From Nonomuraea solani (GTDB taxonomy: Bacteria > Actinomycetota > Actinomycetes > Streptosporangiales > Streptosporangiaceae): a stretch of DNA of 64,000 nt. Made by a program: the position numbers and the translations under genes. Positions 52,938-64,000 of this stretch are shown one piece after another (position 1 is the first letter of the stretch; each line of letters starts with the position of its first letter). The notes below the pieces were generated by a model. That model was given only the letters and a program-made list of their open reading frames with translations. It was not told where the DNA came from and did not search any database. The stretch spans positions 209,401-273,400 of the forward strand of contig NZ_FNVT01000017.1 of NCBI RefSeq assembly GCF_900108335.1, in the 5' to 3' direction.

Positions 52938-53440
52938 GCCCGGTGGAAGCATCCCGCGACCAGCAGCCGCGCGCTCGCCTCCGGATCCACGTCGGGACGA
53001 ATCCGGCCCAGATCCCGCTCGGCCGCCAGGTAGGCGGCCAGCGGCGCGATCTCCATGCGCGGCCCGAGCCCGGTGTCGCGGATGGCCTCGCGGAACCGCA
53101 CGGTCACGGAGGGTGAGGTGAACGCGGGCAGCGCCGCGCCCTGCACTTCGAGGTGATAGTCGATGCCGGCCTGAGCGACGGGCAGAAGATTGTCCGATAC
53201 GCACCCTTTTCCGATGCGATGGTCGAGGTCATGAAGAATGCTGAGCCAGAGCGGGAGCCGGTCCTGGAGCAGGGCCAGATAGTGGTCCACCGACCCGCCG
53301 CCGTTGTCCTCGCGGACCTCGCGGAGGGAGACGGCCATCTCCAGGATGCGCCGCCTGGTGTCCTGGCTCCTCTGATACGGATCTACGTGGGAAGTCGCCA
53401 TGGCGTGCCTAACGTGCGCGGTCAAGTGACTAGGCATCAC
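52841..53440 (-). CDS. TetR-like ligand-binding domain protein lacking a visible HTH
   Basis: 199 aa (a second start is at 53401, giving 186 aa). The C-terminal two thirds look like a TetR effector domain (APLAAYLAAERDLGRIRPDVDPEASARLLVAGCFHRAYIEMFLG). The N-terminus begins like a TetR protein (DTRRRILEMAV) but then jumps to LREVREDNGGGSVDHYLALLQDRL; the 30-residue segment that normally holds the helix-turn-helix is missing. It may be a decayed regulator or a protein acting through partner binding. Confidence 0.65.
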   Translation of the reverse strand: MMPSHLTAHVRHAMATSHVDPYQRSQDTRRRILEMAVSLREVREDNGGGSVDHYLALLQDRLPLWLSILHDLDHRIGKGCVSDNLLPVAQAGIDYHLEVQGAALPAFTSPSVTVRFREAIRDTGLGPRMEIAPLAAYLAAERDLGRIRPDVDPEASARLLVAGCFHRAYIEMFLGADGGLSREDSAREIVRELRLEPNA

Positions 53441-53561
53441 GTGCGAAGCCGAGATTTTCGGGGGTGAGGGCTAAATCTGGAGTCCCAACTTGGTGCAATC
53501 TTGCACGGTTCCCGATTATTGCCCAAAATCACCAAAAAATGTCGGATCTAACCCCTGAAAA

Positions 53562-54416
53562 TTAGCTGTCAGTGTCGGTGTCGCGGCGCCGCAGATAGCG
53601 CTCGAACTCGGCCGCGATCGCGTCTCCGCTGGCCTCGGGCAGCTCGGCGGCGTCCTTGCGCTCCTCGAGCTCCTTGACGTAGTCGGCCACCTCGGAGTCC
53701 TGTGAGGCCAGCTCGTCGACGCCGCGCTCCCACGCGCGCGCCTCCTCGTCGAGATCGCCCAGGGGCATGGGGATCTCCAGCACGTCTTCCAGCCGGCGCA
53801 GCAGCGCCAGCGTGGCCTTCGGGTTGGGCGGCTGGGCGACGTAGTGGGGCACCGACGCCCACAGCGCGATGGAGTCGAGCCCGGCCTCGCCGAACGCGTG
53901 CTGCAGCACCCCCACGATGCCCGTCGGGCCCTCGTAGCGGCTCAGCTCCAGGTTGGTGGAACGCGCCAGCGTCAGATCGGTCGCGCTGCCCAGGATCGGC
54001 ACGGGACGGGTGTGCGGCGAGTCGTTGAGCAGGGCGCCCAGCATGACGGCCAGGTCGACGCCCAGCTTGCGGCAGATCAGGATGATGTCGGCGCAGAACG
54101 AGCGCCAGCGCATGTTGGGCTCGATGCCGCGCAGCAGCACGACGTCGCGCTCGATCCCCGGAGGGCGGGCGCGCAGCAGCCGCGTCGTCGGCCACACGAT
54201 CGAGCGGGTGAGCCCGTCGGTCATCTCGACCACGGGCCGCGTCACCTGGAAGTCGTAGTAGTCGTCGGGGTCGAGCGCGACGAGCGGCTCGGCCTTCCAC
54301 GCCGACTCGAGATGGGAGATCACACCGCTGGAGGCCTCGCCCGCGTCGTTCCACCCTTCGAACGCGGCAATGAGCACCGGGTCGACGAGCTCGGGGAGCC
54401 CTTCGAGCTCTGTCAC
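53562..54416 (-). CDS. PAC2 family (proteasome assembly chaperone-like) protein
   Basis: 284 aa. Begins TELEGLPELVDPVLIAAFEGWNDAGEASSGVISHL, the PAC2 signature of actinomycetes, and ends in an acidic/charged helix (VKELEERKDAAELPEASGD...RRRDTDTDS). Function is unknown in bacteria; homologues in archaea and eukaryotes relate to proteasome assembly. A GAGGAGG site precedes the GTG at 54416, with a TAGGCT box about 35 nt upstream. From memory, the gene often lies near metH in actinomycetes, as here. Confidence 0.88.
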   Translation of the reverse strand: MTELEGLPELVDPVLIAAFEGWNDAGEASSGVISHLESAWKAEPLVALDPDDYYDFQVTRPVVEMTDGLTRSIVWPTTRLLRARPPGIERDVVLLRGIEPNMRWRSFCADIILICRKLGVDLAVMLGALLNDSPHTRPVPILGSATDLTLARSTNLELSRYEGPTGIVGVLQHAFGEAGLDSIALWASVPHYVAQPPNPKATLALLRRLEDVLEIPMPLGDLDEEARAWERGVDELASQDSEVADYVKELEERKDAAELPEASGDAIAAEFERYLRRRDTDTDS

Positions 54417-54685
54417 GTGTCGCCTCCTCTCTCCATCGTCCCGCTAAGCCTATGCGGTCGGCGGCCGTCGGCGTCACCGATCTCCCCGCGAGCCCCTTCC
54501 GGCCGGTACGAGCGCCGCCGGCGCACCACCGGCCGAACCAGCAGGCCGGGCCATCCCCCCGCCCGCCCGCGCCCCGCCCGCCGGCCTGCCCGCCGCGGCG
54601 CGTACACGGGCGTGTCGTCCGGCGCGCCACCATCACACCCGGACGCGCGCGTACGCGAGAGCGCGCCTCCGGGGAGTGAAGGTCG

Positions 54686-55144
54686 TCAGCGGCCGCCGTC
54701 CGTGGTGTGCACGATCAGCACGTCGCACGACGCCCGGTGCGTCACCGCGGACGGCACCGAGCCGAGCAGCCGCCCCGCCAGGCTGTTGAGCCCCCGGTTG
54801 CCCACCACCAGCAGGTCGGCGCGGTGCCGGGCGGCCAGGGCGATCAGCACGTCCACCGCCTCACCCTGCTCGGCCGACAGCACCACGTCCGTCGCACCCC
54901 CCGCCACGGCGTGCTCACGCGCCGCCCGCAGTGCGTCGTCCGCGGGGGTGGAGCCGCTCACCTTGTACGCCAGCTCGCCCAGCCGCTCGGCGGCCGCGGC
55001 CCGCTCGTTCCCCCGCATGGGCAGGTACGCGCACGCCAGCACGAGCGTGGCCCCGGTCGCCCCGGCCAGGGACGCCGCCGCCGACACGGCGCGGAAGGAG
55101 GAGGCGGACCCGTCGGTGCCGACGAGTACGGTGCGGTAGCCCAT
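54686..55144 (-). CDS. Universal stress protein (UspA domain)
   Basis: 152 aa. One Usp domain with the ATP-binding pattern G-x2-G-x9-G-S in VVGNRGLNSLAGRLLGSVPSAVTHRASCDVLIVH. Single-domain Usp proteins bind ATP or cAMP and respond to stress. The 269-bp gap to the PAC2 gene is GC-rich and holds nothing I can name. Confidence 0.9.
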   Translation of the reverse strand: MGYRTVLVGTDGSASSFRAVSAAASLAGATGATLVLACAYLPMRGNERAAAAERLGELAYKVSGSTPADDALRAAREHAVAGGATDVVLSAEQGEAVDVLIALAARHRADLLVVGNRGLNSLAGRLLGSVPSAVTHRASCDVLIVHTTDGGR

Positions 55145-55270
55145 GAACCCTCCAATTGGACGCGAAGTTCAATTGCTGCCCGATACCCTAACCCCCCACC
55201 CGCCCGCCCCTCGATCCGCACGCGTCCGGGGCACGGCTCGAGGCGGGGCCGGGCCTCGGAACGCACCCGA

Positions 55271-55276
55271 TAAGCT
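55271..55276 (+). promoter_or_regulatory. -10 box for metH
   Basis: TAAGCT followed by 7 nt and the ATG at 55284; no B12 riboswitch fits in the 139-bp upstream gap. Confidence 0.5.
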
Positions 55277-55283
55277 GGACCCC

Positions 55284-58748
<3,465 letters not shown>

Positions 58749-58777
58749 AGACGAGCACGACGAATCGGGGGCAGGGC

Positions 58778-59422
58778 ATGCAGGCGGTCTTCTTCGACAT
58801 GGACGGGCTGCTCGTCGACAGCGAGCGCGTCTGGCTGGAGATCGAGACCGAGGTGATGGCCAGGCTCGGCGCCGCGTGGACGCCCGAGCACCAGGCCCAC
58901 CTCGTCGGCGGGTCGATGGAGCGCACGGTCGATTACATGCTGGCCGTGTCCGGCGCCGATGTGCCCCCCGAGACCGTGCGGGAGTGGATGACGACCGGCA
59001 TGGTGGCCCGGCTGTCGGCCGGGGTGCGCGTCCTGCCGGGCGCCTCCGAGCTGCTCGACGCCCTGCGCGACGAGGGTGTGCCCGTGGGCCTGGTCACCTC
59101 CTCGCTCAAGGAGATCGCCGACGCGGTGCTCAAGAGCGTCGGCAGAGACCGCTTCGACGTCGTCGTCACCGCCGACGACGTGACCCGCACCAAACCGGAC
59201 CCTGAGCCCTACCTGACGGCCGCCCGGCTGCTCGGCGTTGAGCCGGTCCGCTGCGTCGTCCTGGAAGACTCCCCGAACGGCGTGGCGGCCGCGACGGCGG
59301 CCGGCTGCGCGGTGGTCGCCGTGCCCAGCCTGCTGCCGATCGAGCCGGCGCCCGGCCGCCTGGTGGTCTCGTCCCTGACGGAGGTCGGGGTCGCCGACCT
59401 GAGGGCGCTGCCGCCCGCCTGA
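58778..59422 (+). CDS. HAD-superfamily phosphatase (PgmB/Gph-like)
   Basis: 214 aa from ATG 58778. Nucleophile D7 and acid D9 in FFDMDGLLVDSE, a helical cap (about 16-85), then TSS, and K in TRTKPDPEPYL plus the EDSPNG motif. It lies 29 bp after metH on the same strand and is probably cotranscribed, an arrangement I recall from other actinomycetes. Substrate unknown: sugar phosphate, phosphoglycolate or a nucleotide. Confidence 0.9.
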   Translation: MQAVFFDMDGLLVDSERVWLEIETEVMARLGAAWTPEHQAHLVGGSMERTVDYMLAVSGADVPPETVREWMTTGMVARLSAGVRVLPGASELLDALRDEGVPVGLVTSSLKEIADAVLKSVGRDRFDVVVTADDVTRTKPDPEPYLTAARLLGVEPVRCVVLEDSPNGVAAATAAGCAVVAVPSLLPIEPAPGRLVVSSLTEVGVADLRALPPA

Positions 59423-59528
59423 GGGTTTCTCCCCGGTTCCCCTAAGGGAAAAGTGGTTCTCGCGGAGGAGGCAGGCGCTGGTTCGCGTGCCAGGATGGAG
59501 AGAAAGCCACGACGAGGGGAACGGTTGT

Positions 59529-60050
59529 ATGGACGCGTATGGCGCGATCGCTTGGCTGCCGCTGTGCGCCGGAGCGAGCATCGCCGGGCTGGCGCTCGCC
59601 TTTCTGGCCTTCAGGCGCAGGGGAGCGGCCTCCGGCATGCGGGTGACGGCGTGGGCGTTGCTGCCGATGGCGGCCTACCTGACCGGCGCGCTGCAGGCCC
59701 TGTGGACCATCGGCACCACCGTCGCCGGCTTCGTGACCAGCCTGGTGTTCAATCCCAGTGTGTGGGCGGGCGTGGCCGTGGCGGGGCTGTCGGCAGTACT
59801 GTTCGTCGCCTCGGGGGTGATGCGCGGCAGGAGGCTGGCGTTCGGCAGGAAGAAGAAGGCCGCTGCGCCGCAGCAGCCCGCCACGCCCGGTGTTCAGCAG
59901 GGTGACAAGCAGGGTGGCAGGCAGACTTCCGGGAAGCCCGCCGCCGCCACGCCCGGGCCGCAGCCCGCGGTGAGTGCGAAGAAGCCCGCCAAGGCCGATG
60001 ACGACTTCTCCGACATTGAGGACTTGCTGAAGCGCCGGGGCATCAGCTGA
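59529..60050 (+). CDS. Small membrane protein of unknown function
   Basis: 173 aa from ATG 59529 (AGGGGAAC site). Three hydrophobic segments (about 5-27, 36-68, 78-98) are followed by a basic Lys/Arg-rich stretch and a Pro/Ala/Gln-rich tail that ends in a conserved-looking acidic motif, DDDFSDIEDLLKRRGIS. No catalytic motif is seen. The tail may bind a cytosolic partner. Confidence 0.75.
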   Translation: MDAYGAIAWLPLCAGASIAGLALAFLAFRRRGAASGMRVTAWALLPMAAYLTGALQALWTIGTTVAGFVTSLVFNPSVWAGVAVAGLSAVLFVASGVMRGRRLAFGRKKKAAAPQQPATPGVQQGDKQGGRQTSGKPAAATPGPQPAVSAKKPAKADDDFSDIEDLLKRRGIS

Positions 60051-60167
60051 ATCAGTCCCTTGAGGGGATATGTCACGGTTCTGAGACGGAAACGCGACAC
60101 GTACCGGACAATCTCTTCAAGATCGATACGAATGAGTTTCGCATCAATCACAGATTAGCCACATAGC

Positions 60168-60199
60168 GGCCTGAGGGGCTGGTCAGCGCAGCTCAGGCC
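60168..60199 (+). promoter_or_regulatory. Hairpin upstream of the ABC transporter operon
   Basis: GGCCTGAG (60168-60175) pairs with CTCAGGCC (60192-60199), with an inner GCTG-GT-CAGC stem. It sits in the 235-bp gap after the small membrane protein and before dppC. A terminator or an operator are both possible. A TAAAGT box near 60235 may be the operon promoter. Confidence 0.5.
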
Positions 60200-60285
60200 A
60201 TAGATTCTGCCTCCTGAGGTCGCGAGTCGCGGTCTAAAGTCAGTACACAGAGACAGCGTCGTCTGGTACCAGGGGGCAATCCGGC

Positions 60286-61278
60286 ATGACCGCACCGCTA
60301 GACGTTTCCGGCTCCGCCGCGGAAGCGCATCCGGAGTCCGTGCTCGTGGGAGCGGGCAAGGCCATCCAGGGACGGTCGCTGACCCGGATCGCCTGGATAC
60401 GGCTCCGGCGCGACAAGATCGCGCTCACCGGCGGCGTCGTCGTGCTCCTGCTGATCCTCATGGCGATCTTCTCCTCGCCCATCATCTCGCTGCTGGGGCA
60501 CCCGCCGCTGGAATACCACCAGGACCAGATCGACCCCAACACGCTCCTGCCCAAGGGCACCTTCGGCGGAGTGAGCGGCGAATACCTGCTGGGCGTCGAG
60601 CCGATCAACGGCCGCGACGTCTTCAGCCGGATCGTCGCCGGCGCCTGGATCTCGCTGCTGATCGGCTTCCTGGCCACGATCGTGTCGGTCGTCATCGGCA
60701 CCACGCTCGGCGTCGTCGCCGGCTACTTCGGCGGCTGGGTCGACCAGGTCATCGGCCGGCTCATGGACGTCTTCCTGGCCTTCCCGCTGCTCGTCTTCGC
60801 GATCGCGCTCGCCGGGGTCATCCCCGACAAGGCGTTCGGCCTGGAGGGCGACAGCCTGCGGATCGCGATGCTGATCTTCATCATCGGCTTCTTCAGCTGG
60901 CCCAGCATCGGCCGCATCGTGCGCGGCCAGACGCTCTCGCTGCGCGAGCGCGAGTTCGTCGACGCGGCCAAGAGCCTCGGCGCGCGCCACGGCTACATCC
61001 TGTTCCGCGAGGTGCTGCCCAACCTCCTGGCGCCGATCCTGGTGTACGCGACCCTGCTGATCCCGACCAACATCCTGTTCGAGGCCGCGCTCTCGTTCCT
61101 GGGCGTCGGCATCAACCCGCCCACTCCCACCTGGGGCGGGATGCTCTCCGAGGCGGTCCGCTTCTACACGCTGCCCCACTTCGTGCTCTTCCCGGGTCTG
61201 GCGATCTTCATCACCGTCCTCGCGTTCAACCTGTTCGGCGACGGGCTGAGGGACGCCTTCGACCCGCGCGCGCACTGA
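60286..61278 (+). CDS. Peptide/nickel-type ABC transporter permease (DppC/OppC-like)
   Basis: 330 aa. N-terminal hydrophobic helix (IALTGGVVVLLLILMAIFSSP), four to five more helices, and the ABC-coupling EAA loop LREREFVDAAKSLGARHGYILFREVLPNLL. Together with the family 5 binding protein and the DppB-like permease downstream it forms an importer of oligopeptides, nickel or similar solutes. The ATPases are expected past the right edge. Confidence 0.92.
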   Translation: MTAPLDVSGSAAEAHPESVLVGAGKAIQGRSLTRIAWIRLRRDKIALTGGVVVLLLILMAIFSSPIISLLGHPPLEYHQDQIDPNTLLPKGTFGGVSGEYLLGVEPINGRDVFSRIVAGAWISLLIGFLATIVSVVIGTTLGVVAGYFGGWVDQVIGRLMDVFLAFPLLVFAIALAGVIPDKAFGLEGDSLRIAMLIFIIGFFSWPSIGRIVRGQTLSLREREFVDAAKSLGARHGYILFREVLPNLLAPILVYATLLIPTNILFEAALSFLGVGINPPTPTWGGMLSEAVRFYTLPHFVLFPGLAIFITVLAFNLFGDGLRDAFDPRAH

Positions 61279-61327
61279 ACCTCGCCAACGCTTCATCCCC
61301 CGCATCTCACTAACAAGGGGTTAGTCA

Positions 61328-63094
61328 ATGAGAAGGAAACACGCACTGGCAGGAGCCGCGACAGCGGCGCTGGCCCTGGTGCTCTCCGCCTGTGGCGGCG
61401 GAGGTGGCGGTACACCGCAGCAGCCCGCCCAGACGGCCGGCGGCGGCGCCGCGCAACCCGCGTTCAACACCGCCCTCACCCAGGTGTACAACCCTTCCCA
61501 GAAGAAGGGCGGCACGCTCAAGGCGGCCCACTCCTCCGACTGGGACAGCCTCGACCCGGGTGACACCTACTACGGCTACTCGTTCAACTTCGGCCGGTTC
61601 TACTGGCGGACGCTGACCATGTACAAGACGGGGCCGGGCCCCGACGGCAACACCGTCGTCCCCGACCTGGCCGAAGGGCTCGGCACGCCGAGCGCGGACG
61701 GCAAGACGTGGACGTACAAGCTGAAGAGCGGTCTGAAGTTCGAAGACGGCACCCCGATCACCGCCAAGGACGTGGTGTACGGCGTGGCGCGGAGCTTCGA
61801 CAAGGAGACCTTCCCGCACGGCCCCTCCTACCTCAACGAGCTGCTCAACTGGCCGAAGGACTTCAAGGGCGTCTACAAGACCCCCGACGTCGACTACAAG
61901 TCGGCCGTCGAGGCCACCGACGACACGACGGTCGTGTTCCACCTGAACAAGCCGTTCGCGTCGATGGACTACGTCGTCCAGATGCCGATGTCGGCCCCGG
62001 TGCCGAAGGACAAGGACACGGGCGCCAAGTACAAGGAGAAGGTCGTCTCCTCGGGCCCGTACAAGTTCGAGACGAACGAGATCGGCAAGCGCTTCAGCCT
62101 GGTCCGCAACGACCAGTGGGACCCGGCGACCGACCCGAACCGTCCCGCGCTGCCGGACAAGATCGAGGTCCAGCTCAACGTCAACGCCGACGACCTCGAC
62201 AACCAGCTCATCTCGGGCAGCATCCAGCTCGACATCCCCGGCACCGGCATGCAGCCGGCCGCCCTGGGCAAGGTCCTGCCGGACCCGGCGCTGAAGGCCC
62301 GCACGGACAACCCGACCATCCCCAGGCTCTGGTACGTCTCGGTGATCCCGGACACGCCGCCGCTGGACAACGTCGAGTGCCGCAAGGCCGTCCTGCTCGC
62401 CGCGGACCGCGTCGCCAACCAGACCGCCTTCGGCGGCCCGCTGGCCGGCGGCGACATCGCCACGAACGTCATGCCGCCGCCCATCGTCGGCCAGGAGAAG
62501 TTCGACCTGTACGCCACGCCGGAGAACAAGGGTGACGCGACCAAGGCCAAGGCGGCGCTGTCCGCGTGCGGCCAGCCGAACGGCTTCGCGACCACCATGT
62601 CCTTCCGCTCGGACCGCCCGCGCGAGAAGGCGCTGGCCGAGGCGATGCAGCAGGCTCTGGACAAGGTCGGCATCAAGCTCACGCTGAAGGGCTTCCCGGC
62701 CTCCAGCTACTTCTCCGACTACGCGGGTAACGTCGCCTACGTGAAGAAGAACGGCATCGGCCTGGCCACCCACGGCTGGGGCTCCGACTGGCCCGACGGT
62801 TACGGCTTCATGCAGGCCATCGTCGACAGCCGCACCATCCGCCCGGCGGGCAACTACAACCTGAGCGTCAAGAACCCCGAGGTCGACAAGCTGATCGACC
62901 AGGCCTCGGCCGAGCTCGACGCCACCGCCCGCGAGAAGCTCTGGGTCGACGTCGACAAGAAGGTCATGGAGGACGCCTCCATCCTTCCGGTGGTGTGGGC
63001 CAAGTCGCTGCTCATGCGCGGCCAGGGTGTGACGAACATCGCCTACAACGAGGGCCAGAGCATGTACGACTACGTGCTGCTCGGCGTCCAGTGA
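61328..63094 (+). CDS. ABC transporter substrate-binding lipoprotein (SBP family 5)
   Basis: 588 aa. Lipobox LSAC with C22, then a Gly/Gln-rich linker. The body matches family 5 solute-binding proteins (WDSLDPGDTYYGYS near the start, GLKFEDGTPITAKDVVYGV, and a C-terminal half with WVDVDKKVMEDASILPVVW). An AAGGGG-type site precedes the ATG. The ligand cannot be named. The gene lies between the two permease genes, and a large hairpin follows it. Confidence 0.92.
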   Translation: MRRKHALAGAATAALALVLSACGGGGGGTPQQPAQTAGGGAAQPAFNTALTQVYNPSQKKGGTLKAAHSSDWDSLDPGDTYYGYSFNFGRFYWRTLTMYKTGPGPDGNTVVPDLAEGLGTPSADGKTWTYKLKSGLKFEDGTPITAKDVVYGVARSFDKETFPHGPSYLNELLNWPKDFKGVYKTPDVDYKSAVEATDDTTVVFHLNKPFASMDYVVQMPMSAPVPKDKDTGAKYKEKVVSSGPYKFETNEIGKRFSLVRNDQWDPATDPNRPALPDKIEVQLNVNADDLDNQLISGSIQLDIPGTGMQPAALGKVLPDPALKARTDNPTIPRLWYVSVIPDTPPLDNVECRKAVLLAADRVANQTAFGGPLAGGDIATNVMPPPIVGQEKFDLYATPENKGDATKAKAALSACGQPNGFATTMSFRSDRPREKALAEAMQQALDKVGIKLTLKGFPASSYFSDYAGNVAYVKKNGIGLATHGWGSDWPDGYGFMQAIVDSRTIRPAGNYNLSVKNPEVDKLIDQASAELDATAREKLWVDVDKKVMEDASILPVVWAKSLLMRGQGVTNIAYNEGQSMYDYVLLGVQ

Positions 63095-63136
63095 CCAGGC
63101 GAGGTTCGGGGATCTAGCGAAGGCAGGTGAAGGCAG

Positions 63137-63167
63137 GAGTGGCCCGCCCGCGGCGGGCGGGCCACTC
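63137..63167 (+). terminator. Attenuating hairpin between binding-protein and permease genes
   Basis: A perfect 14-bp stem (starts GAGTGGCCCGCCCG) with a 3-nt loop in the 84-bp gap. Such hairpins often let the binding protein be made in excess over the permease. Confidence 0.75.
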
Positions 63168-63178
63168 GGCCGGTAGCG

Positions 63179-64000
63179 GTGGTCACATACATCATCAGGC
63201 GTCTGATCGGCGCCTTCGCCATGCTGATCGTGATCAGCATGGTCACCTTCGGCATCTTCTTCGTGGTGCCGCAGTGGGCGGGCGCGACGCCCGAGGCCAT
63301 GGCCTCGCGCTACGTCGGCCGCGCGGCCACACCGGAGACCGTCCACCTGGTGGCCGAGCGGCTCGGCTTCAACGACCCGGTGGTGGTGCAGTACGGCAGG
63401 TTCCTCAAGGGCCTGTTCGCCGGCGCCGAGTACGACTACGGCGCGGGCGTCGAGCAGTGCCCGGCTCCCTGCTTCGGCTACTCCTTCATCAGCGGGCAGC
63501 CCGTCTGGCCTAACCTGGTCGACCGCATGCCGGTGACCTTCTCCCTGGCCCTCGGCGCGGCGCTCATCTGGGTCGTGGCCGGCGTCAGCGTGGGCGTGAT
63601 CTCCGCCCTGCGCAGAGGCAGCTTCTTCGACCGCATCTCCATGGGCACCGCCCTGGCCGGCGTGTCGCTGCCCATCTTCTTCACCGGCATGATCTCCCTG
63701 GTCGTCTTCAGTTACGGCCTGGGCTGGACACCGCCGGGCGGCGCGTGGACGGACTTCACCGTGAATCCCGCGCAGTGGGCCTACAACCTGCTGCTGCCCT
63801 GGATCACCCTGGCGTTCCTGTTCGCCGCCGGTTACGCCAGGCTCACCCGGGCCGGGATGCTGGAGACCATGGGGGAGGACTACATCCGCACCGCCAGGGC
63901 CAAGGGCCTGCGCGAGCGCGAGGTCGTGGTCAGGCACGGCCTGCGCGCCGCGCTCACGCCCATCCTGACCCTCTTCGGCATCGACTTCGGCCTGCTCATC
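63179..64000 (+). CDS. Peptide/nickel-type ABC transporter permease (DppB/OppB-like), partial
   Basis: 274 codons from GTG 63179 to the window edge. N-terminal helix YIIRRLIGAFAMLIVISMVTFGIFFVVP, the family PETVHLVAERLGFNDPVVVQYGRFL segment, and the EAA loop GEDYIRTARAKGLREREVVVRHGLRAALTP. It pairs with the DppC-like permease upstream. The 3' end and the ATPase genes lie outside the window. Confidence 0.9.
   Translation, partial: MVTYIIRRLIGAFAMLIVISMVTFGIFFVVPQWAGATPEAMASRYVGRAATPETVHLVAERLGFNDPVVVQYGRFLKGLFAGAEYDYGAGVEQCPAPCFGYSFISGQPVWPNLVDRMPVTFSLALGAALIWVVAGVSVGVISALRRGSFFDRISMGTALAGVSLPIFFTGMISLVVFSYGLGWTPPGGAWTDFTVNPAQWAYNLLLPWITLAFLFAAGYARLTRAGMLETMGEDYIRTARAKGLREREVVVRHGLRAALTPILTLFGIDFGLLI

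Noticed and set aside
55145..55283. Cobalamin riboswitch ahead of metH
   Set aside because: The gap is 139 bp, and a start-adjacent -10 box leaves no leader RNA to hold one.
61325..63937. 870-codon open frame on the minus strand opposite the ABC transporter genes
   Set aside because: It mirrors the binding protein and permease in antisense, is rich in Val/Gly/Arg/His as expected of a GC shadow, and has no recognisable domain.

Overview
The window is 64 kb of high-GC actinomycete chromosome. Supporting markers are mycothiol ligase MshC, a WhiB-family Fe-S protein, an InhA-type FabI behind FabG, the histidine phosphatase/DUF3090/SCO1664 block, DUF3099, and many start codons sitting 6-8 nt behind a TANNNT box, which points to leaderless mRNAs. 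The gene set would fit Streptosporangiaceae or a neighbouring family, but genus cannot be fixed from sequence reading alone. No tRNA, rRNA, CRISPR array, insertion sequence or prophage was recognised.

Layout. 1-2.6 kb: right edge of a probable specialised-metabolite operon (E1-beta end, lipoyl/E2 acyltransferase, stand-alone NRPS condensation domain). 2.7-19.7 kb: Tat-exported phosphoesterase, lytic transglycosylase, VOC protein, BRCT/beta-propeller fusion, GH15 hydrolase, YczE/MocR divergent pair, TRIC-like channel, POT transporter, acyl-CoA synthetase, and two secreted proteins sharing a C-terminal domain, one with a Pro-rich tandem repeat. 19.6-23.7 kb: two small regulator/oxidoreductase systems (MerR with a CPYC flavoprotein and an MFS gene carrying an in-frame stop; HxlR with an NAD(P)-binding protein). 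23.8-27.4 kb: moaA, DUF6457, a candidate 6C-type small RNA, DUF3099, dodecin, a GC-rich repeat-bearing gap, and a low-molecular-weight tyrosine phosphatase. 27.5-31.9 kb: tldE-tldD divergent from fabG-fabI. 34.1-38.0 kb: phosphatase-DUF3090-kinase-like-NRDE-mshC block.

39.0-50.0 kb is the most striking region. Nine minus-strand genes overlap end to end (carbamoyltransferase, GT2, GT9, GT4, gmhA, hldE, SDR, GT9, nucleotide-sugar epimerase) and face a divergent gmhB-glycosyltransferase pair. Together they encode sedoheptulose-7-phosphate isomerase, heptose kinase/nucleotidyltransferase and heptose bisphosphate phosphatase, plus five glycosyltransferases and a carbamoyltransferase. This predicts an activated heptose pathway feeding a (possibly carbamoylated) glycan in an organism that should have no LPS.

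50.0-64 kb: whiB, peptide deformylase, a HemD-like/winged-helix regulator with a CbiX-type chelatase, a TetR-like protein lacking a visible HTH, PAC2, a universal stress protein, metH, a HAD phosphatase, a small membrane protein, and the start of a peptide/nickel-type ABC transporter operon that runs off the right edge.
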